From MGR-bin208 sp043779285 (lineage in GTDB: Bacteria > Bacteroidota > Bacteroidia > Chitinophagales > Chitinophagaceae): 10,868 nucleotides of DNA. Each line of letters begins with the position of its first letter. Positions within the stretch are counted from its first letter, which is position 1. The stretch lies in the NCBI GenBank assembly GCA_043779285.1, contig JAYWEL010000124.1:1-10868 (forward strand), given 5' to 3'. Shown here piece after piece: positions 1 to 6,789 of this stretch. The notes under the pieces were generated by a model that was given only the letters and a program-made list of their open reading frames with translations, did not search any database and had not been told where the DNA came from. Made by a program: the position numbers and the translations under genes.

Positions 1-13
1 AGGGTTGAGTTAT

Positions 14-48
14 GAATTAAGAATTGAGAATTGAGAATTAAGAATTAT
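14..48. repeat. 7-bp simple tandem repeat, 5 copies
   Basis: Five consecutive 7-mers of the form GAATTRA, the last one GAATTAT, run without interruption. No coding frame crosses it. It lies in the gene-free left end of the window, just before a GC-rich palindrome. It is probably a slippage-prone intergenic repeat of no known function. Confidence 0.75.
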
Positions 49-131
49 GCCCGTCCGAACGGAGTTCATCCGGGCGGGCCCGTCCGATCCCCGCCAGAAA
101 GACTCTTTCGGGTTAGCGGTGTTGCTGGCGG
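48..131. repeat. GC-rich palindromic intergenic repeat cluster
   Basis: Two adjacent hairpin-forming blocks stand out in AT-rich DNA. In the first, GCCCG (49-53) pairs with CGGGC (71-75) and encloses a second dyad, TCCGAACGGA (54-63). In the second, CCGCCAG (91-97) pairs with CTGGCGG (125-131) and encloses GAAAG-ACT-CTTTC (97-109). The first block shares TGCCCGTYCGAACGRA with a hairpin at 10167-10195, so this looks like one member of a dispersed repeat family. It lies 3' of the DUF5916 gene and could act in transcript termination or stability, but there is no clear U-tract on that strand. From 132 to 201 only T-rich sequence is seen. Confidence 0.6.
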
Positions 132-201
132 AAGTTTTGTTTTTTTGCCTTTTGTCTTTTGCCCAATACCCTAATTCCTTATTCCCAATATACTAATACC
201 T

Positions 202-2646
202 TCATTTACGTAGCTGGTTATAATCGATGAAATAAATAAACCGCATGGTGAATTCATTGGCATGACGTAATTTAAAAATTTCGGCTGCATTACTTAAATA
301 ACTACGGTGAATATTACCATCTACAAATTCATCATTTCCTATCCAGTTTTTCCAGCCCAATATCAGCCGACTCCCAAGATTTAAATCCCAGGTAAGAAAA
401 GCATCTACATTAAAAATGTTGAAGTTTTGATTTTGCCCGGTAATAAATGCCCGGTTTACTAAAGTTCCATCTGTTTTTACATTGTGAAAACTTTTATACA
501 AAACCTGGTTCCAGTAATGCCTGGCCCGTAAAGAAAGGTTCAACCTGTTTTGAAAATTATACTGACCGGTAAGCAAGGTAATATGCTCGGTATAATTGCG
601 GATGCCTACAATTGGATCACCATTTGTTTCGCGTAAAAAAGCATAGCCTATTTGTCCACGGTCATTTTGTTTAGTCTCGCGAAGGCTCAACGAAAATTTA
701 TTACTGAACCGGTAGCGGACAGCTAAGGAAATAAAATGAAAGGGGTTATCGGGCATGGGCCCTTCGGCGAATCTAAAATCGTATTGTATAAATAATTTCT
801 TCCTGCCATCGCTGCTTCCGCTTAGATTATTATATATATAGGAAGGTCTTTTTAAAACCCGTCCAGCAGTACGCAGATCGAAATAGTCATTGGTCCAAAC
901 CGGTAAAGCACCTACCTTATAATTAAGATTCCAGAAATTTTTAAAAACCCAGAAAGCGTTGAAATTTACATCCATATCCCGAAAGAGATTCGGTTGGAAA
1001 TTTCGGCCGTAGGCAGCATTCAGACTATAGCTATATGTTATAAAATGTTGGGTTGGGGTAAATTGATTATAACTTACAGAACCCGAATAATCAATAGAAT
1101 TGGAAAACAGGTTGAACCCCAAATCGGAAGGATCGTAATTTTTTGATTTTATTTCGTTTTGAATATTGTACTGAATTTTTCCACTTACTTTCCCGAATAA
1201 TAAGCGGGTACTATAGCCATCATATCCTTTGGCACCATAAATTTTGCTGTAACGGGTATACCCAGACAGGGTATGCATATTTTTTTTATTGAACAATGCA
1301 AAATCCAAAGAACTTACGTTGGCATCATCATTGGTTCCATTACGCATTACATTGGTATTGGTAAAACTCAGGTTCGACCTTCCTTTAAAAGCCTGATCAA
1401 GCACCAGGATATTATAATTCGCCAATGGTTCTGTTTCGGTACGGGTTACTTCTTTGGTTAATTTATTCCGAACTTCGGCATACATGGGTGCTGTAACTGC
1501 ATTAAAAATACCGATTCCTAATTTTTTATACGTACGTCCGGAAAATTTAGTGGCATTGAATAACGTAGTAGTAGATGGATTTTTAATGATTTCCAAATTG
1601 GCATTATTCCTTACCAATCTTTGTATCTGCTGATATTTTGCCGGCTCTGCTCCAACCCGCCGGGAATAAAATAACCCGGCTTTATTAAACAGTTCTGTTC
1701 CTTCGGTAAAAAACTGGCGGTTTTCTTTGAAGAAAATTTCGAATGCGGTTAAATTATTCACCACATTGTCGGATATCACCTGGCCGAAATCGGGAACCAG
1801 GGTTGCATCGAGTGTAAAACTTTCATTGATACCATATTTCACATCCAACCCACCGCTTTTCAGCCAATCGGTCTTGTTTGGTCCGGTGCTCACCGGATAG
1901 TTGCGGATACCTGCAGATATATAGGGAGATAAACTTAAGCGCAGCGGAGGCATGATATTTTCCAGGCCTTTTAAAACACCAAACTGGTTGATAAAGCCAT
2001 TCAAATTCGGATCGACTGTATTCCAAAAACTGCTTTCATTATCCCGTCTTGAAAACCGCTGGAGCTGAAGGCCCCAATCCTGGATATCGTTTTTAGAAAA
2101 CCGAAGTGAAATATAAGGAATCCGTATTTCAACAATCCAGCCATCTTCTGCCATAGCAACCTTACTGTTCCAAACAGCATCCCATGTTTTATCGCCATAT
2201 TCATTATGCTGAATATTTGCGGCTGCAGATAACCGGGCATCTGATTGAACATTTACAGAACTAACTAAAAACTGAAATCCATTCTGATGATCTTTATAGG
2301 TATCAAAAAATACAGAGAAATAATCTACATCAGTTCCTGACTCCCCATCCCTGGCAGTTAACTGCTTTCTTATTAATGCAGGATTATCATACAGGTAAGC
2401 ACCAATATAAATAGCATCATCATCATATAAAATTTTGACAACTGTTTTTTGCGAAGCAGGTAATCCAAAATTGGGGGAGTTTTGTACAAAATTAATTGCC
2501 TCCGGTGCATTTTTCCAGGATTCTTCATTCAGCGATCCATCAATAATTGGCGGTTTAACTGTTTTAACGGCATTCATAAATTTTGACTGACAAAAAATTT
2601 GTCCGCCATATAATAATAGGGGTAACAGAAATAACCTCACAAGCAT
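202..2646 (-). CDS. Secreted CBM9-like/DUF5916 outer-membrane protein
   Basis: Large exported protein of 814 aa from the ATG at 2646. An N-terminal signal peptide (about residues 1-20, hydrophobic core LFLLPLLLYGG) is followed by a CBM9-like/DOMON-type beta domain (about 28-185). That domain has the opening motif IIDGSLNEESW and a later VDYFSVFFDTYKD segment. The remainder matches the DUF5916 pattern: PDFGQV (285-290), ENRQFFTEG (308-316) and YSRRVG (327-332), then many alternating aromatic strands typical of an outer-membrane barrel. Such proteins are widespread in Bacteroidota; their exact substrate is not known, and a carbohydrate link rests only on the N-terminal domain. An in-frame TTG at 2679 would add 11 residues; I prefer the ATG because it gives a cleaner signal peptide. 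The stop is TGA at 202-204. The gene lies 124 bp downstream of the S24 repressor on the same strand, with a weak promoter candidate in the gap. Length and motifs are intact. Confidence 0.9.
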   Translation of the reverse strand: MLVRLFLLPLLLYGGQIFCQSKFMNAVKTVKPPIIDGSLNEESWKNAPEAINFVQNSPNFGLPASQKTVVKILYDDDAIYIGAYLYDNPALIRKQLTARDGESGTDVDYFSVFFDTYKDHQNGFQFLVSSVNVQSDARLSAAANIQHNEYGDKTWDAVWNSKVAMAEDGWIVEIRIPYISLRFSKNDIQDWGLQLQRFSRRDNESSFWNTVDPNLNGFINQFGVLKGLENIMPPLRLSLSPYISAGIRNYPVSTGPNKTDWLKSGGLDVKYGINESFTLDATLVPDFGQVISDNVVNNLTAFEIFFKENRQFFTEGTELFNKAGLFYSRRVGAEPAKYQQIQRLVRNNANLEIIKNPSTTTLFNATKFSGRTYKKLGIGIFNAVTAPMYAEVRNKLTKEVTRTETEPLANYNILVLDQAFKGRSNLSFTNTNVMRNGTNDDANVSSLDFALFNKKNMHTLSGYTRYSKIYGAKGYDGYSTRLLFGKVSGKIQYNIQNEIKSKNYDPSDLGFNLFSNSIDYSGSVSYNQFTPTQHFITYSYSLNAAYGRNFQPNLFRDMDVNFNAFWVFKNFWNLNYKVGALPVWTNDYFDLRTAGRVLKRPSYIYNNLSGSSDGRKKLFIQYDFRFAEGPMPDNPFHFISLAVRYRFSNKFSLSLRETKQNDRGQIGYAFLRETNGDPIVGIRNYTEHITLLTGQYNFQNRLNLSLRARHYWNQVLYKSFHNVKTDGTLVNRAFITGQNQNFNIFNVDAFLTWDLNLGSRLILGWKNWIGNDEFVDGNIHRSYLSNAAEIFKLRHANEFTMRFIYFIDYNQLRK

Positions 2647-2710
2647 AAGGGATAAAGCTAAGGAATTTGAATAAATCAAATCTCTTTTACACGAATAAAT
2701 TAATTTAATT

Positions 2711-2741
2711 TTAATTTAATCACTTCATTTTTTTGATCAAA
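2711..2741 (-). promoter_or_regulatory. Weak promoter candidate and TTTGATCAAA dyad
   Basis: On the minus strand TTTG (2741-2738) is followed after exactly 19 nt by TAAATTAA (2718-2711). This partly fits the Bacteroidota pattern TTTG-N19-TAnnTTTG; the last two bases of the -7 box do not match. The upstream TTTG is part of a perfect 10-bp palindrome, TTTGATCAAA (2732-2741), which could be a regulator site. It would drive the DUF5916 gene. The whole gap is AT-rich, so a chance match is possible. Confidence 0.3.
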
Positions 2742-2770
2742 TGAATACAAATCAATTGAAAAAACATTCC

Positions 2771-3520
2771 TTAATTCATTTTCTTTTTTAAAGAACTTAC
2801 CTGATCCTGAAGATTGGAAACCAGATTGGCCAGCTGATTTACATCCCAACGTTGCTGATGATTGGTTTTAGAAATAACTACTTGTGCCATCCACAGTTCC
2901 AATACATCTTCTACTTCTATATTGTAAGGCTGATAAACGGGGTTATCGCTTACCAGGGTCAATTTGGTTTTCGACCGTGGATTTTTCATGATGCGTTTAT
3001 ATACCACGCCTTCATTGCGGGTGAGTACTATATAGGTATCATTCGTTTTTATATTTTCCAGGCTATTTACTTTTTCACCAACTATAACCGATCCGCTGGC
3101 AGTTGGCATCATAGAATCTCCAACAATTTCAAATGCCCGGTAATCTCCTCCGGATAGCATGGGTAAAGTAAAGGTGTTCAATTCATCGACAAATTCAGGG
3201 TCGGCATAGCCGGAAAGATAACCTGCTGCCGCTTTTACCGGAACAAATGAAATACCTGTTTTACCGGAAGCCATTTTTTGTGCCCGTCGTTTTGCCAGAT
3301 AATTACCTTTTTCTTCACTCAGGTCGTTTCGCAATATATCATCGAGGGTTAATTTAAAAATATCACAAACCACTTCCAGTACATCAATACGTGGATCGGC
3401 CCGTTCTTCTTCGTAGGCTCCTACCAGTGATCTTTTAATGCCCAGTTTGATTGCAAATTCTTCTTGTGTCCAGCCACGTAATTTTCTCAGGTACTTCAGG
3501 TTTTTATTTGCAATGGCCAT
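2771..3520 (-). CDS. XRE-family repressor with S24 (LexA-like) domain
   Basis: DNA-binding repressor of the CI/LexA type, 249 aa, cytoplasmic. An N-terminal XRE helix-turn-helix spans about residues 8-65 (WTQEEFAIKLGIKRSLVGAY). An S24 peptidase-like domain follows, about 92-215. The self-cleavage machinery looks complete: an Ala-Gly site in VKAAAGY (A99-G100), the nucleophile serine in GDSM (S136) and the general-base lysine in VVYKR (K175). The Ser-Lys spacing of 39 is close to that of LexA. An unusual extra tail (about 219-249) is rich in Q, L, S and K and could form a short coiled coil. In this family cleavage is triggered by RecA filaments or another signal; here the trigger is unknown. 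Two CTAA-N5-TTAG dyads directly upstream of the start suggest autorepression. No phage genes are nearby, so this looks like a resident regulator rather than a prophage repressor. The ATG at 3520 is the only reasonable start. Confidence 0.9.
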   Translation of the reverse strand: MAIANKNLKYLRKLRGWTQEEFAIKLGIKRSLVGAYEEERADPRIDVLEVVCDIFKLTLDDILRNDLSEEKGNYLAKRRAQKMASGKTGISFVPVKAAAGYLSGYADPEFVDELNTFTLPMLSGGDYRAFEIVGDSMMPTASGSVIVGEKVNSLENIKTNDTYIVLTRNEGVVYKRIMKNPRSKTKLTLVSDNPVYQPYNIEVEDVLELWMAQVVISKTNHQQRWDVNQLANLVSNLQDQVSSLKKKMN

Positions 3521-3524
3521 TTTA

Positions 3525-3562
3525 AACTAATTTATTTAGTTGCAAATTACTAATATTATTAG
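3525..3562. promoter_or_regulatory. Twin CTAA-N5-TTAG operator candidate
   Basis: Two dyads share the same half-sites and spacing, CTAA-N5-TTAG, at 3527-3539 and 3550-3562. The first extends to AACTAA/TTAGTT (3525-3541). The second is CTAAT-ATT-ATTAG. Their centres are 23 bp apart, roughly two helical turns. A -7-like element, TAATTTG, reads on the minus strand at 3549-3543, exactly in the gap between them. It is one base short of TAnnTTTG, and no clear -33 box is seen. This arrangement fits a dimeric repressor, most simply the S24 protein encoded immediately beside it, shutting off its own promoter. The surE operon is divergent, so it could be affected too. Confidence 0.5.
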
Positions 3563-3631
3563 ACATTTAAAAAATATTTATCTTCATTTTAAAATCTGCT
3601 TTGGTCAACCGGAAAAAAGAAAAGATTTTTG

Positions 3632-4486
3632 ATGCTTATAAGTATGAATTATATGGCTAAAGCAAAAACACCCGCCCCGAAAAAAAACATAAAATGTACT
3701 GTCGGTTCAGGTAAAGAAAAACCGGTTATATTAATTACCAACGACGATGGGGTAACTGCACCCGGCATACGAAATTTGATTGAAGCGGTTAAAGGCCTGG
3801 GAACCATTGTTGTGGTAGCTCCGGATAAACCACAGTCGGCGATGGGTCATGCCATTACTATTGGCACTCCTTTACGTTTACATAAACTAGATATGTTTGA
3901 CGATGTGGAAACATGGCAATGTTCGGGTACACCGGTAGATTGTGTAAAACTGGCGGTTGATAAAGTGCTTCACCGCAAACCGGATCTGTGTTTGAGCGGT
4001 ATCAATCATGGAGCCAATCATAGTATCAATGTTATTTACTCCGGTACCATGTCGGCTGCCGTAGAAGCAGCCATTGAAAGTATTCCATCCATTGGTTTTT
4101 CCTTACTCGATTACAGCATTGAAGCTGACTTTAGCGGCGCAAAAATTTATGCCAGAAAAATTGTAGAAAAAATGCTAGCATCCAAACAGGATAAGCATAT
4201 TGTATTGAATGTAAATATACCAACCGGCCCGGCTGAATTGATTAAGGGTGTAAAAATTTGCCGGCAGGCGTATGCTAAATACGAAGAAGATTTCATTGAA
4301 CGCAATGACCCGCATGGAAGAATGTATTATTGGTTGACGGGTAAGTTCGTCAATTTCGATAAAGGAAAAGATACCGATGTATGGGCTCTTAAAAACAATT
4401 ATGTAAGTGTTGTTCCCGTACAATTTGACCTGACTAATTATAAATTAAAAACAAAACTGGAAAAGAAATGGCAAAATTCATTTTAG
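3632..4486 (+). CDS. surE: 5'/3'-nucleotidase SurE
   Basis: SurE is a cytoplasmic, metal-dependent phosphatase that removes phosphate from nucleoside monophosphates and is linked to stationary-phase survival. With the ATG at 3632 the protein is 284 aa. It has a lysine-rich N-terminal extension of about 30 residues before the family core starts at VILITNDDGVTAPG. Metal-binding positions are present: D38 and D39 of NDDG, S69 in PQSAMGHA, and N125 in SGINHGANH, followed by the conserved YSGTMSAAVEAA. The ATG at 3632 has a purine-rich stretch (GGAAAAAAGAAAAG) ending 7 nt upstream. An in-frame ATG at 3653 (MAKAKTPAPKK) is an alternative start, and a TTG at 3629 is less likely. It is the first gene of a probable operon with the membrane protein (overlapping by 19 bp) and lpxB, and is divergent from the S24 repressor. 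No defects are seen. Confidence 0.95.
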   Translation: MLISMNYMAKAKTPAPKKNIKCTVGSGKEKPVILITNDDGVTAPGIRNLIEAVKGLGTIVVVAPDKPQSAMGHAITIGTPLRLHKLDMFDDVETWQCSGTPVDCVKLAVDKVLHRKPDLCLSGINHGANHSINVIYSGTMSAAVEAAIESIPSIGFSLLDYSIEADFSGAKIYARKIVEKMLASKQDKHIVLNVNIPTGPAELIKGVKICRQAYAKYEEDFIERNDPHGRMYYWLTGKFVNFDKGKDTDVWALKNNYVSVVPVQFDLTNYKLKTKLEKKWQNSF

Positions 4487-4773
4487 CAAAAGACAATATA
4501 AAATTAGGTGCGTTACTCGGTATCCTGGGGCCCATGCTCAGTTTGGTCGTTATTCATAAAGTGAATTTCTCCTCCATCAGTTTGCTTGAGTTTTTAGATT
4601 ATTTAGTACATAATAATAAATTCATTACGTCGATTGGTTCGCTCTGTTTGATTTCGAATGCGGTCATCTTTACCATATATATTAATACCAACCGGGACAA
4701 TACAGCCAAAGGTGTTTTTTATATTACATTGGTATTTGGTATTGCAATGTTGCTGATGAAGGTTTTAAATTAA
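4468..4773 (+). CDS. Small three-helix membrane protein
   Basis: Protein of 101 aa that I do not recognise as a named family. Three hydrophobic stretches are visible: about residues 12-30 (after a basic N-terminus), 52-72 and 82-100, consistent with a small inner-membrane protein. The start ATG lies inside the last 19 bases of surE in another frame and is preceded by GGAAAAGAA, a good ribosome-binding site, so translational coupling to surE is likely. lpxB begins 57 bp downstream with no terminator between, so the three genes probably share a transcript. Coding status is supported by the coupling, the clean start and the non-random membrane pattern. A role in the envelope is suggested only by the neighbouring lpxB. 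Confidence 0.8.
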   Translation: MAKFILAKDNIKLGALLGILGPMLSLVVIHKVNFSSISLLEFLDYLVHNNKFITSIGSLCLISNAVIFTIYINTNRDNTAKGVFYITLVFGIAMLLMKVLN

Positions 4774-4830
4774 TAAAAACATCTTCAAGCGATAGATTAA
4801 TAATCGGGGGGTGAATATTTTCCTTTTGTC

Positions 4831-5940
4831 ATGAAATATTATATCATAGCAGGCGAAGCATCCGGCGATTTGCACGGCAGCAACCTGATTAGAGAATTAA
4901 AAATAAATGATCCAGCAGCCATCATCCGCTGCTGGGGCGGCGAATTAATGCAAAAAGCAGGAGCTGATTTAGTTACCCATTACCGTGACCTTGCCTTCAT
5001 GGGTTTTACCGAAGTGCTGAAAAACATCGGCACCATTTTATCTAATATAAAAACCTGTAAAAAAGATATCAGCAAATTTAAACCCGATGTGTTGATTTTA
5101 ATTGACTACCCAGGTTTCAACTTACGTATTGCTGCATGGGCAAAACTTCATGATCTGAAAGTGGTTTATTATATTTCTCCGCAGGTGTGGGCCTGGAAAG
5201 AAAGCCGGGTAAACATGATGAAGAAATGTATTGACAAAATGATTGTCATTCTTCCATTTGAAAAAGATTTTTTCAAAATTCGATGGAATTGGGATGTCGA
5301 TTATGTAGGCCATCCATTGGTTGAAGTGGTGGATGATTGGTTGTTGAAAAACGAGCAAACAATATTATCGGATAAACCGATTGTAGCCATATTGCCGGGA
5401 AGCCGTAAACAGGAGATTGCAAAAAAATTACCGGTGATGCTGGAAGTTTCAACATCATTTCCCAATCATCAATTTATTGTAGCGAAAGCCCCGGGTTTGG
5501 AAGATCGTTTTTATGATCAATATATTTCATCGTACCCTAACGTGAGTACCGTAACTAATGAAACATATAACTTACTCGCTCAATCGAAAGCGGCATTGGT
5601 TACATCGGGTACCGCTACACTGGAAACTGCTTTGTTCCGGATTCCGGAAGTAGTTTGTTATAAAGGTTCTCCAATTTCTTATCAAATTGCAAAGCGTTTG
5701 ATTAAAATTAAATACATATCGTTGGTAAACCTGATTATGGATAAAATGGTTGTAAAAGAATTGATACAACAACATTTTTCAATAAAAAATTTACGGGAAG
5801 AACTTCAAACATTACTTGCAGACGATGCAGCCATTAACACGATGAAAATTCATTACAATGACCTGAGAAAAAAATTGAAGTACGAAGGCCATGCTTCTGC
5901 TAATGCAGCAAAACTAATTACAGACTTTATCAGTTATTAG
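4831..5940 (+). CDS. lpxB: Lipid-A-disaccharide synthase LpxB
   Basis: LpxB is a peripheral inner-membrane GT19 glycosyltransferase. It joins UDP-2,3-diacylglucosamine and lipid X to make the lipid A disaccharide, releasing UDP. The protein is 369 aa, normal for the family. Family motifs appear in order: IAGEASGDLHG (5-15), IDYPGFN (91-97, with D92 at the position of the proposed catalytic Asp), YYISPQVWAWKESR (113-126), LPFEKDFF (141-148), YVGHPLVE (158-165), LPGSRKQEI (188-196) and the C-terminal TSGTATLET glycosyltransferase motif. The ATG at 4831 begins the conserved YYIIAGEASG segment, so the start is secure, although no strong ribosome-binding site is adjacent; a run of six G lies at 4806-4811. 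It is the last gene of the surE operon and converges on the DUF6728-like gene with overlapping stop codons. It implies that the cell makes lipopolysaccharide or lipid A. Confidence 0.97.
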   Translation: MKYYIIAGEASGDLHGSNLIRELKINDPAAIIRCWGGELMQKAGADLVTHYRDLAFMGFTEVLKNIGTILSNIKTCKKDISKFKPDVLILIDYPGFNLRIAAWAKLHDLKVVYYISPQVWAWKESRVNMMKKCIDKMIVILPFEKDFFKIRWNWDVDYVGHPLVEVVDDWLLKNEQTILSDKPIVAILPGSRKQEIAKKLPVMLEVSTSFPNHQFIVAKAPGLEDRFYDQYISSYPNVSTVTNETYNLLAQSKAALVTSGTATLETALFRIPEVVCYKGSPISYQIAKRLIKIKYISLVNLIMDKMVVKELIQQHFSIKNLREELQTLLADDAAINTMKIHYNDLRKKLKYEGHASANAAKLITDFISY

Positions 5941-6101
5941 TTCGACATGAGTTTGTAAGCCAATATCAACAGACAAATAATAAAAATAAATAAACTGAAG
6001 CGGTTGATACCATGCATATAACCAACCCATGCCGATTTCGGTCTATCGGGATCTTTTTTTTTCAAATAAAGGTATTCAGCCAACTGAGACCATATGCCCA
6101 T
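5937..6101 (-). CDS. Small membrane protein, DUF6728-like
   Basis: Protein of 54 aa from the ATG at 6101. A charged N-terminal part (LYLKKKDPDRPKSAW) is followed by MHGINR and one C-terminal transmembrane helix (about residues 34-51). The length and the KKDP...MHGIN-helix layout match what I recall of the Bacteroidota family DUF6728, whose function is unknown; this assignment is from memory. A TTG at 6128 would add nine residues, but the ATG gives the expected family length. Its stop TAA (5939-5937) interlocks with the TAG of lpxB, so the genes converge with a 4-bp overlap. Upstream it is divergent from the tRNA-Ala promoter. Function is unknown; a single-pass inner-membrane location is inferred. 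Confidence 0.75.
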   Translation of the reverse strand: MGIWSQLAEYLYLKKKDPDRPKSAWVGYMHGINRFSLFIFIICLLILAYKLMSN

Positions 6102-6136
6102 AAAAAATATTTTTTCAAAGGTAAGCAACCTAATAC

Positions 6137-6166
6137 TTGTTCAGTTTTTAGAATCCCTTATTTTTG
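6137..6166 (+). promoter_or_regulatory. Bacteroidota-type promoter of tRNA-Ala
   Basis: TTG (6137-6139) is followed after 19 nt by TATTTTTG (6159-6166), a perfect match to the Bacteroidota primary sigma pattern TTG-N19-TAnnTTTG. Transcription would start about 7 nt later, only a few bases before the tRNA at 6176. This supports both the tRNA call and the phylum assignment. Confidence 0.8.
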
Positions 6167-6175
6167 CACCCCACT

Positions 6176-6250
<75 letters not shown>

Positions 6251-6256
6251 AGCTTT

Positions 6257-6287
6257 AAAAGCCGCCCTCGGGTGGCTTTTTTATTTT
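6257..6287 (+). terminator. Rho-independent terminator of tRNA-Ala
   Basis: AAAAGCC pairs with GGCTTTT, with three more inner pairs (GCC/GGT, one of them a G-U wobble) around a four-base loop, followed by a T-rich tail. It begins 7 nt after the tRNA discriminator base. An almost identical copy occurs at 6363-6391 behind the truncated tRNA tail. Confidence 0.85.
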
Positions 6288-6315
6288 TTGAAAAATTTAT
6301 TTGAATAGTTCAACG

Positions 6316-6333
6316 TCCCGAATGAATTCGGGA
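6316..6333. repeat. 18-bp palindrome between tRNA tail copies
   Basis: TCCCGAAT-GA-ATTCGGGA is a perfect inverted repeat with 8-bp arms and a 2-nt centre. It directly abuts the truncated tRNA copy that starts at 6334, so it may mark the breakpoint of that duplication. It resembles the short palindromes scattered in Bacteroidota intergenic DNA. Confidence 0.6.
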
Positions 6334-6391
6334 AGGTCACCGCAGGTATTCTCCACAGCTTTAAAAGCCGCCTTCGGGTGGCTTTTTTATT
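6334..6391 (+). pseudogene. Truncated tRNA-Ala 3' end plus terminator copy
   Basis: Positions 6345-6391 repeat 6239-6285 with 46 of 47 bases identical (C6267 is T6373). They cover the end of the T-stem, the 3' acceptor strand, the discriminator and the whole terminator. Just before, AGGTCACCG (6334-6342) repeats 6220-6228, while the intervening ten bases of the T-arm are replaced by CA. No D-arm, anticodon arm or 5' acceptor strand exists here, so it cannot be a tRNA. It is either the remnant of a tandem tRNA-Ala gene or an attachment-site-like scar of an element that targeted the tRNA 3' end. Confidence 0.75.
6363..6391 (+). terminator. Second copy of the tRNA terminator
   Basis: This is the same hairpin and T-tail as at 6257-6287, with one change in the loop region (C to T). 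It probably still works as a terminator and could catch read-through from the first copy. Confidence 0.6.
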
Positions 6392-6409
6392 GTGCTTTGA
6401 TTGTAGTCT

Positions 6410-6457
6410 TTGCGATTCTTCCTGCGCCTGTCCGCCCTGGCGTATCGCAATCACAAA
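6410..6457. repeat. Palindromic repeat remnant
   Basis: TTGCGAT (6410-6416) and ATCGCAA (6444-6450) form an inverted repeat around a GC-rich centre. The right arm continues into CACAAAC, which resembles the right ends of the two larger inverted-repeat elements that follow. It is probably a degenerate member of a related dispersed family. There is no coding potential. Confidence 0.45.
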
Positions 6458-6550
6458 CTCACTATACAATGAATTAAACAACCCATAAAGATTCTTGTCA
6501 TGCCGAGGAACGAGGCATCTCAGAGACAAAAAACAGAATACACTTACTAA
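6453..6550. repeat. 98-bp direct repeat, copy 1
   Basis: This copy is identical to 6620-6717 at 96 of 98 positions, with an offset of 167 bp. It contains the left arm of the first inverted-repeat element. The sharp ends of identity indicate a recent segmental duplication. Confidence 0.85.
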
Positions 6551-6623
6551 ATACTGGTATGATTAAAAGTAATATTGTTTTATTAAAAACCTGCTTGAGA
6601 TTCCTCCTTCCTCGGAATGACAA
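6495..6623. mobile_element. MITE-like inverted-repeat element, copy 1
   Basis: 27-nt arms at 6495-6521 (containing GTCATGCCGAGGAACGAG) and 6597-6623 (containing CCTCGGAATGACAA) are inverted repeats matching at 24 of 27 positions. They enclose about 75 bp of AT-rich sequence with no gene. Similar GTCAT-CCGAGGAACGAGG repeats are common in intergenic regions of many Bacteroidota, as far as I recall. It may be a non-autonomous mobile element or a structured RNA repeat. No target-site duplication was identified. Confidence 0.55.
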
Positions 6624-6717
6624 ACTCACTATATAATGAATTAAACAACCCATAAAGATTCTTGTCATGCCGAGGAACGAGGCATCTCAGAGACAAAAAA
6701 CAGAATGCACTTACTAA
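6620..6717. repeat. 98-bp direct repeat, copy 2
   Basis: Second copy of 6453-6550, with two mismatches. It begins at the right end of the first inverted-repeat element and ends in the middle of the second, so the duplication does not coincide with element boundaries. Confidence 0.85.
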
Positions 6718-6789
6718 TTAGTGGCAAGGTTTAAACCTAGAGTGGTTATTTTTAAATTGTTTTAGATTCCTCCTCTGTCTAAATGACAA
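6662..6789. mobile_element. MITE-like inverted-repeat element, copy 2
   Basis: The left arm at 6662-6688 is identical to that of copy 1. The right arm at 6763-6789 is degenerate, with 21 of 27 positions matching the right arm of copy 1. The left half is near-identical to copy 1 up to 6717, then the interior differs completely. It is therefore either an older element whose left half was overwritten by the duplication, or a chimera. Confidence 0.5.

Noticed and set aside
2001..2252. Alternative-frame open frames inside the DUF5916 gene, also at 1273-1461 and 1823-2026
   Set aside because: All lie inside a large protein with continuous family similarity; no start signals or domains.
2647..2679. 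TTG start adding 11 residues to the DUF5916 protein
   Set aside because: Possible, but the ATG at 2646 gives a normal signal peptide and TTG starts are less common; kept only as an alternative.
2852..3157. Plus-strand open frame of 101 codons inside the S24 repressor gene
   Set aside because: Antisense shadow of a clear XRE-S24 gene, rich in Y, F and I as expected from reverse reading, with no motif.
2771..3520. Prophage boundary suggested by the CI-like repressor
   Set aside because: No integrase, antirepressor, structural or lysis genes nearby; neighbours are housekeeping and outer-membrane genes.
6334..6391. Second tRNA-Ala gene
   Set aside because: Only the 3' acceptor strand and part of the T-arm are present; no D-arm, anticodon or 5' acceptor strand.
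6281..6529. Minus-strand open frame of 82 codons
   Set aside because: It runs through the tRNA terminators and the GTCATGCCGAGG repeat; its composition follows the repeats and no family is recognisable.
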